NCBI GenBank assembly: GCA_947478455.1
Contig: CANJWR010000031.1
Span: 1-33,932, forward strand
DNA from: Beijerinckiaceae bacterium
GTDB taxonomy: Bacteria > Pseudomonadota > Alphaproteobacteria > Rhizobiales > Beijerinckiaceae
Length of the DNA stretch: 33,932 bases
Direction of reading: 5' to 3'
A program made the translations under genes and the position numbers. The notes below the pieces were generated by a model. The model ran no database searches. It was not told the DNA's origin and saw only the letters and a program-made list of their open reading frames with translations. Positions within the stretch are counted from its first letter, which is position 1; every line of letters begins with the position of its first letter. Below are positions 10,789 to 17,956 of this stretch, piece after piece.

Positions 10789-10845
10789 TATTGCTGATAT
10801 TCTCAACGACAGCCCCGCAAAGGGGCGGTGCTTCCGGAGGGTTAC

Positions 10846-12138
10846 GTGCCGAATTCCGCATCATCGAAACCGGGGGCTTCAGCCGCTTCCGGCCCGAAAG
10901 ACCTTTACGAAATCGGCGAAATCCCTCCGCTCGGCCATGTGCCGGCGCAGATGTATGCGTGGGCGATTCGCAAGGACCGGCATGGGCCGCCGGAAGAGTC
11001 GATGAAGCTGGAAGTCCTTCCCACCTGGGAACTGGACAGCCACGATGTCCTCGTTCTGGTGATGGCGGCTGGCGTCAACTACAACGGAGTCTGGGCCGCG
11101 CTCGGCCAGCCGATCTCGCCTCTGGACGGACATAAAAACCCCTATCACGTTGCCGGCTCGGACGCCGCCGGAATCGTCTGGGCCGTTGGGTCGAAGGTAA
11201 AGCGCTGGAAAGTCGGCGACGAAGTTGTGGTCCATTGCAATCAGGACGATGGCGACGACGAAGAGTGCAACGGCGGGGATCCGATGTTTTCGGCGTCGCA
11301 GCGCATCTGGGGATACGAGACGCCGGACGGTTCGTTCTCGCAATTCTGCCGCGTGCAGGATCGCCAGCTCATGGCGCGCCCCAAACATCTGACCTGGGAA
11401 GAATCAGCCTGTTACACGCTTACGTTGGCGACGGCGTTCCGCATGCTTTATGGCCATGAGCCGCATCGTTTGAAGCCTGCCGACAACGTTCTTGTGTGGG
11501 GCGCTTCCGGCGGGCTGGGGGTTTTCGGCGTACAGCTTTGTGCCGCGGCGGGCGCCAACGCCATCGGAATTATCTCGGATGAATCGAAGCGCGACTATGT
11601 TCTTTCGCTTGGCGCGAAAGGAGTGATCAACCGCAAGGATTTCAACTGCTGGGGCCAGTTGCCCAAGGTCAATTCGCCCGAATACACAGCCTATATGGGC
11701 GAGGTTCGCAAATTCGGCAAAGCGATTTGGGACATTACCGGCAAGAAGGATGTCGATATTGTTTTCGAACATCCCGGCGAACAGACATTTCCGGTTTCGT
11801 GTTTCGTGGTGAAGCGCGGCGGTATGGTGGTGTTCTGCGCTGGTACGTCAGGCTTCAATCTGACATTCGATGCGCGCTTTGTGTGGATGCGTCAGAAGCG
11901 CATTCAGGGATCGCATTTCGCTCATCTGAAACAGGCTTCGGCGGCAAACAAGTTTGTTCTCGATCGGATCATCGACCCTTGTATGTCGGAAGTCTTCGGG
12001 TGGAAGGACATCCCGCTGGCGCATACGAAAATGTGGAAGAATCAGCACGCCCCGGGAAACATGGCGGTGCTGGTGAACTCACCGCGCCCTGGCTTGCGGA
12101 CGCTCGACGATGTCATTGAGGCTGCCGGTCGGCGCTGA
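10846..12138 (+). CDS. ccr: Crotonyl-CoA carboxylase/reductase
   Basis: NADPH-dependent enzyme that reductively carboxylates crotonyl-CoA to (2S)-ethylmalonyl-CoA, the signature reaction of the EMC pathway. The 430-residue length is standard. It is a medium-chain reductase with NYNGVWAALGQP near 77-88, a nucleotide-binding GASGGLGVFG near 218-228 and a C-terminal QGSHFAHLKQA; the Asn of NYNGVW and His of GSHF correspond, as I recall, to CO2-binding residues of characterised Ccr enzymes. GTG 10846 is preferred, with GGAGG (10836-10840) five bases upstream. Divergent from ecm across a region holding a shared operator candidate; its 3' end overlaps the convergent yihY-like gene by 26 bases. Confidence 0.97.
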   Translation: MPNSASSKPGASAASGPKDLYEIGEIPPLGHVPAQMYAWAIRKDRHGPPEESMKLEVLPTWELDSHDVLVLVMAAGVNYNGVWAALGQPISPLDGHKNPYHVAGSDAAGIVWAVGSKVKRWKVGDEVVVHCNQDDGDDEECNGGDPMFSASQRIWGYETPDGSFSQFCRVQDRQLMARPKHLTWEESACYTLTLATAFRMLYGHEPHRLKPADNVLVWGASGGLGVFGVQLCAAAGANAIGIISDESKRDYVLSLGAKGVINRKDFNCWGQLPKVNSPEYTAYMGEVRKFGKAIWDITGKKDVDIVFEHPGEQTFPVSCFVVKRGGMVVFCAGTSGFNLTFDARFVWMRQKRIQGSHFAHLKQASAANKFVLDRIIDPCMSEVFGWKDIPLAHTKMWKNQHAPGNMAVLVNSPRPGLRTLDDVIEAAGRR

Positions 12139-12976
12139 CGCTTTCTATTCTGGCGGCGCGATAGCGGAGAATCGAAGCGTTCAATTCTCCGCCGAACAGA
12201 AAGATTGACGAGATCGCATAAAGGAAAGCCAGCGCAATCATCACCGACGCCAGTCCTGCATAGGTCGAGACATAACTTGTGGCGAATTCCGAAAGATAGA
12301 TGCCGAAAAACTCACCGAATCCGACCGAGAGAAGGACTGTCAACAAGATGCCCGGGGCAATCTGTTTATAGCCGTAACGCTTGCATGGCAGCCATCGGTG
12401 AACAATCACCATGGCGATCGCCAGAACCGCAATGGTGATCGCGAAGCGCGCAAGCGTTACGATTTGCCCTAACGGTTGCAGGACAGGCGCATAACGGGTG
12501 GCGATTTCCCATGACAATGGCCCTAGCAAAAGCAGGAATGCGTAGATCAACAAGGCTGCCGCGGCGACGAGGACCATGGCGATCGACTGCAGGCGCAACA
12601 GCCACCATGGCCTTTGTTCTTTCAGCGCATAGGCCCGATTGAGGCCGGTTCTCAATGCTTCGATGCCGCTCGAAGAAAAATACAGGGCCAGGATGGCGCC
12701 AAGCGTCAGCAGGCCACCGCGAGACTCGGTGAGGACATTGTGGACTTCATTTGCGATGGGCCGCGCAACGGTTTCAGGCCACGTATCGAACAGGAGTTTG
12801 ACGGCGGCTTCCGAAAGATTCGCAGTGCCCAGAAAGCCGGCCAGAGCGGTGAGGAAGATCAGGAATGGAAAAATCGCTATGAGAGCCGACATGGCGATGT
12901 GGCTGGCGAGCGCCCAGCCGTCGTCGGCCGAAAAGCTCTCCAGAGAGCCGTACAGAATTTTCCAGATCGCCAGCAT
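12113..12976 (-). CDS. YihY/BrkB-family inner membrane protein
   Basis: A 287-residue integral membrane protein of the YihY (BrkB, once called RNase BN) family. It starts with the family-typical helix DDGWALASHIAMSALIAIFP and has about six hydrophobic segments: near 25-50, 90-110, 128-150, 180-200, 212-232 and 245-270. The Gly/Phe/Ser-containing region YFSSSGIEALRTGLNRAY is conserved in the family. Function is not firmly established; a transporter-like role is usually suggested. It sits between ccr and mcd without an obvious metabolic link, and its last 26 bases overlap the end of ccr in opposite orientation. Confidence 0.85.
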   Translation of the reverse strand: MLAIWKILYGSLESFSADDGWALASHIAMSALIAIFPFLIFLTALAGFLGTANLSEAAVKLLFDTWPETVARPIANEVHNVLTESRGGLLTLGAILALYFSSSGIEALRTGLNRAYALKEQRPWWLLRLQSIAMVLVAAAALLIYAFLLLLGPLSWEIATRYAPVLQPLGQIVTLARFAITIAVLAIAMVIVHRWLPCKRYGYKQIAPGILLTVLLSVGFGEFFGIYLSEFATSYVSTYAGLASVMIALAFLYAISSIFLFGGELNASILRYRAARIESVSADRQPQ

Positions 12977-13052
12977 GCAGTCGCTCGTTTCGGCGCGGGT
13001 CGGACACCGCCCGTTCAGACACTAACGCGAGTTGCGAACTTTTGGCCAAGGG

Positions 13053-13081
13053 CTGACGAAAATATTGCAATGCACAATAAG
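13053..13081 (+). promoter_or_regulatory. mcd promoter region with embedded TGCAATGCAC operator candidate
   Basis: A possible -35 CTGACG (13053-13058) and -10 AATAAG (13076-13081) are 17 bases apart. The element TGCAATGCAC (13066-13075) lies inside the spacer, 56 bases before the mcd ATG and flanked so that TATTG and CAATA form a further inverted repeat (13063-13079). With the two following bases it fits TGCRNYGCASMA at all 12 positions. A protein bound here would block polymerase, so repression is the simplest reading. Confidence 0.5.
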
Positions 13082-13121
13082 CTTGGGCAAACTGCCTCGA
13101 CGCTCCGACAGGAAACCTTCC

Positions 13122-14789
13122 ATGACCGCATTGGTTGACAATTATAACGCTTGGTTCTCCGACGCTCAGGAAGGCGTCCGGGTCGCTGAAATCGCCTATG
13201 GACATGCCCTGAAGGGGCTTCGTGAGCGCGTCAGTGTCAACGGCAAGCTTTCGGGAGAGGCAATTGAACGTGAGCAGCATGCCGCGCACGGTCTGGCCTG
13301 GCTGGCCACCTATGTGCAGGCTCTGCGCGAGATCGTCGCCTATTGCGAGCGGCTGACCGAAGAAGGGCGGCTGGGAGCCATGGAAGTCGCGATTTCGCGG
13401 ATCGCCTTTGGCGAATATCTCACGCAGGTCTTCCACGGCATTCCGATGAATCAGGGCGAATTCGTTCGTCTGGCGGATTTCGGCATTTCGTCACGGCAAA
13501 TCGCCGGCTGGATGACCGAGAACGCCGAAGCCGCCATGGCGGGCAATTCGCCCGAGATGCGCGCCGCCCTCATCGGGCTGATGGAACATGCCGGCAATGG
13601 TGACCCTGTGGGCGATCCTGGGCTGGACGATACGATGGAGGCCATCCGGGCCGAGATGCGCAAGTTTGCCGAGGCGGAAGTCTCGCCGCATGCGCATGAA
13701 TGGCACCTGCGTAACGATTATATCCCGATGGAGGTGGTCAAGGGCCTCGGCGATCTGGGCGTTTTCGGCCTGACGGTGCCGGAGGAATTCGGCGGTATGG
13801 GCCTCGGCAAGGTGGCCATGTGCGTGGTCACGGAGGAATTATCGCGCGCCTATATCGGCGTGGGTTCTCTCGGCACACGCTCGGAGATCGCCGCAGAATT
13901 GATTCTGTGCGGCGGGACACAGGCGCAAAAAGAGAAGTATCTCCCGCTGATCGCCTCAGGGGAAATGCTCACGACAGCGGTCTTCACCGAACCCAATACC
14001 GGTTCCGATCTGGCGAGCCTGCGCACCCGCGCGATTCGCGATGGCGATGTTTATCGCGTCAGCGGCAACAAGACCTGGATCACCCATCCGGTGCGGGCCG
14101 ATCTGATGACGCTTCTGGCGCGCACCAATCCGAACGAGCCCGGCTACAAAGGGCTTTCGATGCTGCTCGCCGAAAAGCCGCGTGGCGACGATTCCAATCC
14201 GTTCCCGGCCGAGGGTATGAGTGGCGGCGAGATCGAAGTGCTCGGTTATCGGGGCATGAAGGAATACGAGATCGCCTTCGACGGTTTTGAGGTGAAGGCC
14301 GAGAATCTGCTGGGCGGGGAAGAAGGGCAGGGCTTCAAACAGCTCATGCAGACTTTCGAATCCGCCCGGATTCAAACGGCTGCGCGTGCAGTCGGGGTTG
14401 CGCAGTCCGCCATGGATCTGGGGTTGCGTTATGCGCGCGAGCGAATCCAGTTCGGCAAGCCTCTTTTGAATTTTCCGCGCGTATCCGACAAGATTGCCCT
14501 GATGGTGGCCGAAACGCATATCGCGCGTCAGCTCACCTATTTCGCCGCCCGCGCCAAGGATGCCGGACGGCGCTGCGATCTTGAAGCCGGCATGGCGAAA
14601 TTGCTGGCGGCGCGCGTGGCATGGGCGTCGGCCGACAATGCCTTGCAGATTCACGGCGGCAATGGTTTTGCGCTGGAATATGCGATCTCGCGCGTGATCT
14701 GCGACTCGCGCATTCTCAACATTTTTGAAGGCGCGGCGGAAATTCAGGCGCAAGTGATCGCGCGGCGTCTGCTCGAAGGCAACAATTGA
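13122..14789 (+). CDS. mcd: (2S)-methylsuccinyl-CoA dehydrogenase
   Basis: FAD-dependent acyl-CoA dehydrogenase oxidising (2S)-methylsuccinyl-CoA to mesaconyl-(C1)-CoA in the EMC pathway. At 555 residues it has an extra N-terminal region of about 150 residues (MTALVDNYNAWFSDAQEGVR) before the usual dehydrogenase fold, as in characterised Mcd proteins. FAD/substrate motifs include TAVFTEPNTGSDLASLRTRA and KTWITHPVRADLMTLLART, and the C-terminus has ALQIHGGNGFALEYAISRV and FEGAAEIQAQVIARRLLEG. AGGAAA six bases before ATG 13122 supports the start. The clustering with ccr and ecm makes this assignment much firmer than general acyl-CoA dehydrogenase similarity would. It ends seven bases before a convergent gene. 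Confidence 0.94.
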   Translation: MTALVDNYNAWFSDAQEGVRVAEIAYGHALKGLRERVSVNGKLSGEAIEREQHAAHGLAWLATYVQALREIVAYCERLTEEGRLGAMEVAISRIAFGEYLTQVFHGIPMNQGEFVRLADFGISSRQIAGWMTENAEAAMAGNSPEMRAALIGLMEHAGNGDPVGDPGLDDTMEAIRAEMRKFAEAEVSPHAHEWHLRNDYIPMEVVKGLGDLGVFGLTVPEEFGGMGLGKVAMCVVTEELSRAYIGVGSLGTRSEIAAELILCGGTQAQKEKYLPLIASGEMLTTAVFTEPNTGSDLASLRTRAIRDGDVYRVSGNKTWITHPVRADLMTLLARTNPNEPGYKGLSMLLAEKPRGDDSNPFPAEGMSGGEIEVLGYRGMKEYEIAFDGFEVKAENLLGGEEGQGFKQLMQTFESARIQTAARAVGVAQSAMDLGLRYARERIQFGKPLLNFPRVSDKIALMVAETHIARQLTYFAARAKDAGRRCDLEAGMAKLLAARVAWASADNALQIHGGNGFALEYAISRVICDSRILNIFEGAAEIQAQVIARRLLEGNN

Positions 14790-14796
14790 GTCTTTA

Positions 14797-15363
14797 TCAG
14801 CGCGCCGGTCTTGCCGGCGCGCTGCCGGCTTCGGCGAAGCGCACGACAATTTTGTCCGCCTGTTCGGGCGGCGCCGTCAGTCTGGCTCTGAAGTAGATTT
14901 CTTCTCCGGCAGTCAGATTGGGCTTCGGAGATTTGGCGACCCAGGAATAAATTTCGCGGCCATCGGCGGAGTCGACCGCAACGCGCAGATCGGGCACGTT
15001 GAGCGCAACATTTCGGATATTGGCCACATTTCCTTCAACGGCCAGAATCTTCTGGGATCCTTCATTGATGAGGGTTGCCTTGACGTTGCGAAACGTCAAG
15101 CCCCGTACATTCACCGGCAATCCGATCGTCGCATAGGCCGTCGCCATTGCCGGAGCGTGCTTTACGATTCGCTCGCGTTGGCCAACCAGCACCATTGCAA
15201 ATGCGACGGCGCTGCCAATCGCGAGTATATTGCGAAGCCTATGGGAACGTTCGTCCGTTCCGGCCGGTTCTGGCGCGGTGCGGCGCGGCGACCCGTAGAG
15301 CTCCTCATAGGAGGCCGCCCTGACCCGTCCGCTCTTTACCGCCAGATCGATTTCGTTAGCCAT
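14797..15363 (-). CDS. Membrane protein resembling the C-terminal part of DUF3426/zinc-ribbon proteins, lacking the ribbon
   Basis: A protein of 188 residues if started at ATG 15363 (201 from ATG 15402). It has a charged N-terminus (MANEIDLAVKSGRVRAASYE), one membrane segment (ILAIGSAVAFAMVLVG, about 60-75) and an outside beta-rich domain (AYATIGLPVNVRGLTFRNV, then ILAVEGNVANIRNVALNVPD and REIYSWVAKS). This C-terminal domain looks like that of the MJ0042-type zinc-finger proteins that sit beside ftsE in many Rhizobiales, but no CxxC pair exists in the N-terminal part. Function is unknown. Divergent from ftsE, sharing a control region with a CtrA-like site. Confidence 0.75.
   Translation of the reverse strand: MANEIDLAVKSGRVRAASYEELYGSPRRTAPEPAGTDERSHRLRNILAIGSAVAFAMVLVGQRERIVKHAPAMATAYATIGLPVNVRGLTFRNVKATLINEGSQKILAVEGNVANIRNVALNVPDLRVAVDSADGREIYSWVAKSPKPNLTAGEEIYFRARLTAPPEQADKIVVRFAEAGSAPARPAR
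14800..14822. terminator. 9-bp GC hairpin between mcd and the convergent gene
   Basis: GCGCGCCGG (14800-14808) pairs with CCGGCGCGC (14814-14822) across a five-base loop, eleven bases after the mcd stop. No T-run follows on the plus strand. It overlaps the last codons of the convergent membrane-protein gene. A terminator or end-stabilising role is likely. Confidence 0.45.
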
Positions 15364-15433
15364 TATGGAAGTCGCCACACATGAATGCTTTCGTGGGCTC
15401 ATAGCCCGCGTCCTGCGATTGGAGGCATTTATG

Positions 15434-15449
15434 GTTAAGGCGCGGTTAA
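15434..15449 (-). promoter_or_regulatory. CtrA-type binding site in the ftsE divergent promoter region
   Basis: Read on the minus strand, the bases are TTAA, seven bases, TTAAC, a full match to the CtrA consensus TTAA-N7-TTAAC. CtrA is the master cell-cycle response regulator of alphaproteobacteria and controls many division genes. The site is 97-112 bases before the preferred ftsE start and 32-87 bases before the possible starts of the divergent gene, so it could serve either. Confidence 0.6.
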
Positions 15450-15474
15450 GCCCGCCGTTTGACCGCTGGCAATT

Positions 15475-15498
15475 GCTACCGCGGACGACGTCGGTAGC
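15475..15498. repeat. Inverted repeat GCTACCG/CGGTAGC upstream of ftsE
   Basis: Seven-base arms GCTACCG (15475-15481) and CGGTAGC (15492-15498) are separated by ten bases that themselves contain the palindrome GACGTC. It ends two bases before a 19-base palindrome. It may be an operator or a leader hairpin; nothing in the sequence decides. Confidence 0.5.
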
Positions 15499-15500
15499 GT

Positions 15501-15519
15501 ATGATTCGCGGCGAATCAT
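15501..15519. promoter_or_regulatory. 19-base perfect palindrome with two GANTC sites before ftsE
   Basis: ATGATTCGC and GCGAATCAT (9-base arms around one G) form a perfect palindrome. Each arm carries a GANTC site (GATTC 15503-15507, GAATC 15513-15517), the target of the cell-cycle methylase CcrM in alphaproteobacteria. It lies 27 bases before the preferred ftsE start. A methylation-sensitive operator is a reasonable inference. Confidence 0.6.
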
Positions 15520-15545
15520 GTGATTGTGACCGCGAAGAGGACGTC

Positions 15546-16208
15546 TTGGTTCGGTTCGAGAATGTCGGTCTTCGGTACGGAATGGGCCCCGAAATTCTCC
15601 GGGACATTTCGTTTTCCATTGAGCCGCAATCCTTCCAGTTCCTGACCGGACCGTCGGGCGCGGGCAAGACGACATTGCTGCGGCTGATACTTCTGGCGTT
15701 GAAGCCGACGCGCGGATTTATCAAGGTTTTCGGGCGTCTGGCGAATGAACTCGACAAGTCCGAGATTACCGCCATGCGACGCCGGATCGGGGTTGTATTT
15801 CAGGACTTCCGGTTACTCGATCATCTCACGACCTACGAAAATGTCGCCTTGCCGCTACGCGTTCAGGGGCGCGAGGAAGCAACCTATCGGGCAGAAGTCG
15901 TCGAATTGCTGCAATGGGTCGGGCTTGGCGACCGCATGCATATTCTGCCGCCGGTCCTGTCGGGCGGCGAAAAGCAACGCGCCGCCATAGCGCGGGCGCT
16001 GATTGCCCGGCCTGAACTCTTGTTGGCTGACGAGCCGACAGGTAACGTTGATCCCAGTCTGGCGCGCCGTCTGCTGAGGCTTTTTGCCGAATTGCACAAG
16101 TCTGGAACGGCCGTGCTGATCGCCACCCACGATCTGGCGCTGATGGACCAGTTCAATGGCGCCAAGCGCTTCGTGCTCGGCGATAACCGCCTTCACATCT
16201 ACGATTGA
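15546..16208 (+). CDS. ftsE: Cell division ATP-binding protein FtsE
   Basis: ABC-type ATPase that pairs with FtsX at the division ring and controls periplasmic cell-wall hydrolase activation. From TTG 15546 the protein is 220 residues beginning MVRFENVGLRYG, the normal FtsE start, with AAGAGG (15535-15540) five bases upstream; an in-frame ATG at 15501 lies inside a palindrome and has no such site. Motifs: Walker A GPSGAGKTT (~35-43), signature LSGGEKQR, Walker B LLLADEPTGNVD and the switch HDLAL. The ftsX frame follows almost without a gap. Upstream lie a CtrA-like site and a GANTC palindrome, so cell-cycle regulation is probable. Confidence 0.94.
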   Translation: MVRFENVGLRYGMGPEILRDISFSIEPQSFQFLTGPSGAGKTTLLRLILLALKPTRGFIKVFGRLANELDKSEITAMRRRIGVVFQDFRLLDHLTTYENVALPLRVQGREEATYRAEVVELLQWVGLGDRMHILPPVLSGGEKQRAAIARALIARPELLLADEPTGNVDPSLARRLLRLFAELHKSGTAVLIATHDLALMDQFNGAKRFVLGDNRLHIYD

Positions 16209-16213
16209 GCGTT

Positions 16214-17176
16214 ATGCCGAAATTTCCTCGACGTTTTGATGTGAAAGGCCGAAATTCCGACAGCGGCGATCCGGGCGCGCGGGGTCGTGTGGCGCTGGTG
16301 CCGACCGATAATACCGCCAGCCGGGCGCTCGTCACGGTCATTTCTATTATGACCTTTCTGGCGGCGCTGACCGCCGGCTGCGCGGTATTGATCAGCGATG
16401 CGTCGCGGGACTGGAGCGATCAGGTTTCTCGGGAAGTGACGATTCAGGTGCGCTCCTCAAATCCGAAAATTGTCGACTCCGACGCCACAAAGGCTTCGGA
16501 TCTTGCGCGTGCAACGGTGGGCGTCATCGATGTCAGAAGCTTTTCGAAGGCTGAATCCGAAAAGCTGCTGGAACCCTGGCTCGGTGCAGGGGTTGATCTC
16601 AGCGAACTGGCGGTTCCGCGTCTGATCGTTCTCAGGCTCGATCCCGACCGGCGGGTGGATCTGGGAGCCTTTCGCAAGCAACTCGCCCAGTCGGTTCCGA
16701 CAGCCACTCTGGATGACCATCGCATGTGGATCGATCGCCTGAGCGTCATGGCGCAAACACTGGTCTGGATCGCGATTTTTGTCGTCGTGCTGGTGTTTAC
16801 CGCGATGGCGCTGGCGGTTGCTTTCGCGACACGCGGCGCAATGGCCGGAAGCCGCCACATTGTGGAAGTTCTGCATTTCGTGGGCGCTGAAGATCGCTTT
16901 ATCGCCAAGGAGTTCCAGCGGCTCTTTTTGAAGCTCGGTCTCAAGGGGGCCGCCATCGGGGGCGCTTGCGCGCTTGGCCTGTTTCTCGCCTCGCGGATCC
17001 TGTCGAACGTCTGGGCGCTCAGCCCCGGCGGGGATCAGATCGAGGCCTTGTTCGGATCGTTTTCGCTTGGGCCTAAAGGATACGGGGTCATCGGGCTGAT
17101 CGCTTGTTCTATCGCAATGCTGACCGGATATATGTCGCGTGTTGTGGTTTTCCGTCATTTGAGTGCGCTTGAATGA
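16214..17176 (+). CDS. ftsX: Cell division membrane protein FtsX
   Basis: Permease-like partner of FtsE with a large periplasmic loop. The 320-residue protein has a cytosolic head, a first membrane helix (ALVTVISIMTFLAALTAGCA), a periplasmic domain of roughly 120 residues, then helices TLVWIAIFVVVLVFTAMAL, KGAAIGGACALGLFLASRI and YGVIGLIACSIAMLTGYM, the standard four-helix layout. The start is uncertain: ATG 16214 is used, but an in-frame TTG at 16205 would overlap the ftsE stop; neither has a clear ribosome-binding site, so translation probably depends on ftsE. Confidence 0.92.
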   Translation: MPKFPRRFDVKGRNSDSGDPGARGRVALVPTDNTASRALVTVISIMTFLAALTAGCAVLISDASRDWSDQVSREVTIQVRSSNPKIVDSDATKASDLARATVGVIDVRSFSKAESEKLLEPWLGAGVDLSELAVPRLIVLRLDPDRRVDLGAFRKQLAQSVPTATLDDHRMWIDRLSVMAQTLVWIAIFVVVLVFTAMALAVAFATRGAMAGSRHIVEVLHFVGAEDRFIAKEFQRLFLKLGLKGAAIGGACALGLFLASRILSNVWALSPGGDQIEALFGSFSLGPKGYGVIGLIACSIAMLTGYMSRVVVFRHLSALE

Positions 17177-17200
17177 TCTGGCGACCTGATTGAAGCCTCA

Positions 17201-17884
17201 GTGAGGATGCTCGGAAGTCGAAGAATGCCCTTGTCTGATGGCCCCGGACATATTTCGGTCGACCCCGACCGACCCCGGACCGTTGCGTCTGCGCTGAAAC
17301 GGTCCTTGCTGGCTTTCGCCTGGATTTCGGCGTTGGCCTTGTTTGGGGGCTTTATGCTTTTTGCGATGCAGATCGAGACGGTTGAAGAGCCGTTCACGAA
17401 GCGGGCCGACGGAATGGTGGTTCTCACTGGTGGCGCGGAACGGGTTTCGGACGCTATCAGGTTGCTGGCGAGCGGACATGCGCGGCGGTTGCTCATCACA
17501 GGCGTAAGTCCCGGAACTTCGGCGCCCGAGATCGCCCGCAGCGTCGGCGGGTCAGCGCAAATCCTTCAATGCTGTGTGGATCTGGGATATTTCGCCCTAA
17601 ATACAGCCGGAAACGCTGAGGAAACGCGCCGCTGGGTGCGTGAAAAGCAGATCCGCAATTCACTCATCATTGTCACGTCGAGCTACCACATGCCGCGCGC
17701 TTTGGCCGAGATGCGCCCTCGCCTGCCGGGATTTGAGTTGATTCCACATGCTATTGTGGCTGACCGGCTCCGCGGCAAGGCATGGTGGAACGATCTCGAA
17801 TTGCTGCGTCTTACCGGACTTGAATATGTGAAGTTTCTTTGGGCGGAGCTTCGTATCCTTGCAAGGACGGTGATGGCGACATAG
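17201..17884 (+). CDS. YdcF-like DUF218 protein
   Basis: A membrane-anchored protein of up to 227 residues. One hydrophobic segment (SLLAFAWISALALFGGFMLF, about 35-54) is followed by the DUF218 domain: DGMVVLTGGAERVSDAIRLL, LLITGVSPGTS, then ALNTAGNAEETRRW and the conserved IIVTSSYHMPRALAEM. DUF218/SanA-YdcF proteins are linked to envelope integrity and sometimes to sugar or vancomycin-related functions, but no reaction is certain. GTG 17201 gives the longest form; ATG 17225 with GGAAG eight bases upstream is equally credible. It follows ftsX by about 25 bases, so it is probably in the ftsEX transcript. Confidence 0.82.
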   Translation: MRMLGSRRMPLSDGPGHISVDPDRPRTVASALKRSLLAFAWISALALFGGFMLFAMQIETVEEPFTKRADGMVVLTGGAERVSDAIRLLASGHARRLLITGVSPGTSAPEIARSVGGSAQILQCCVDLGYFALNTAGNAEETRRWVREKQIRNSLIIVTSSYHMPRALAEMRPRLPGFELIPHAIVADRLRGKAWWNDLELLRLTGLEYVKFLWAELRILARTVMAT

Positions 17885-17956
17885 ACATCGGACCGCTGCC
17901 CGGATTGCGGGATTGCCCTGCGGTTGTGCGCCGCCCGATTGAGACAAGCCACCGAC

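Noticed and set aside
12164..12192. GCGGAGAAT/ATTCTCCGC inverted repeat after ccr
   Set aside because: Nine-base arms with an 11-base loop and no T-run, lying wholly inside the yihY-like coding region; too weak to call a terminator.
13956..14849. 297-codon minus-strand open frame
   Set aside because: Antisense to the mcd gene, with no domain in the translation.
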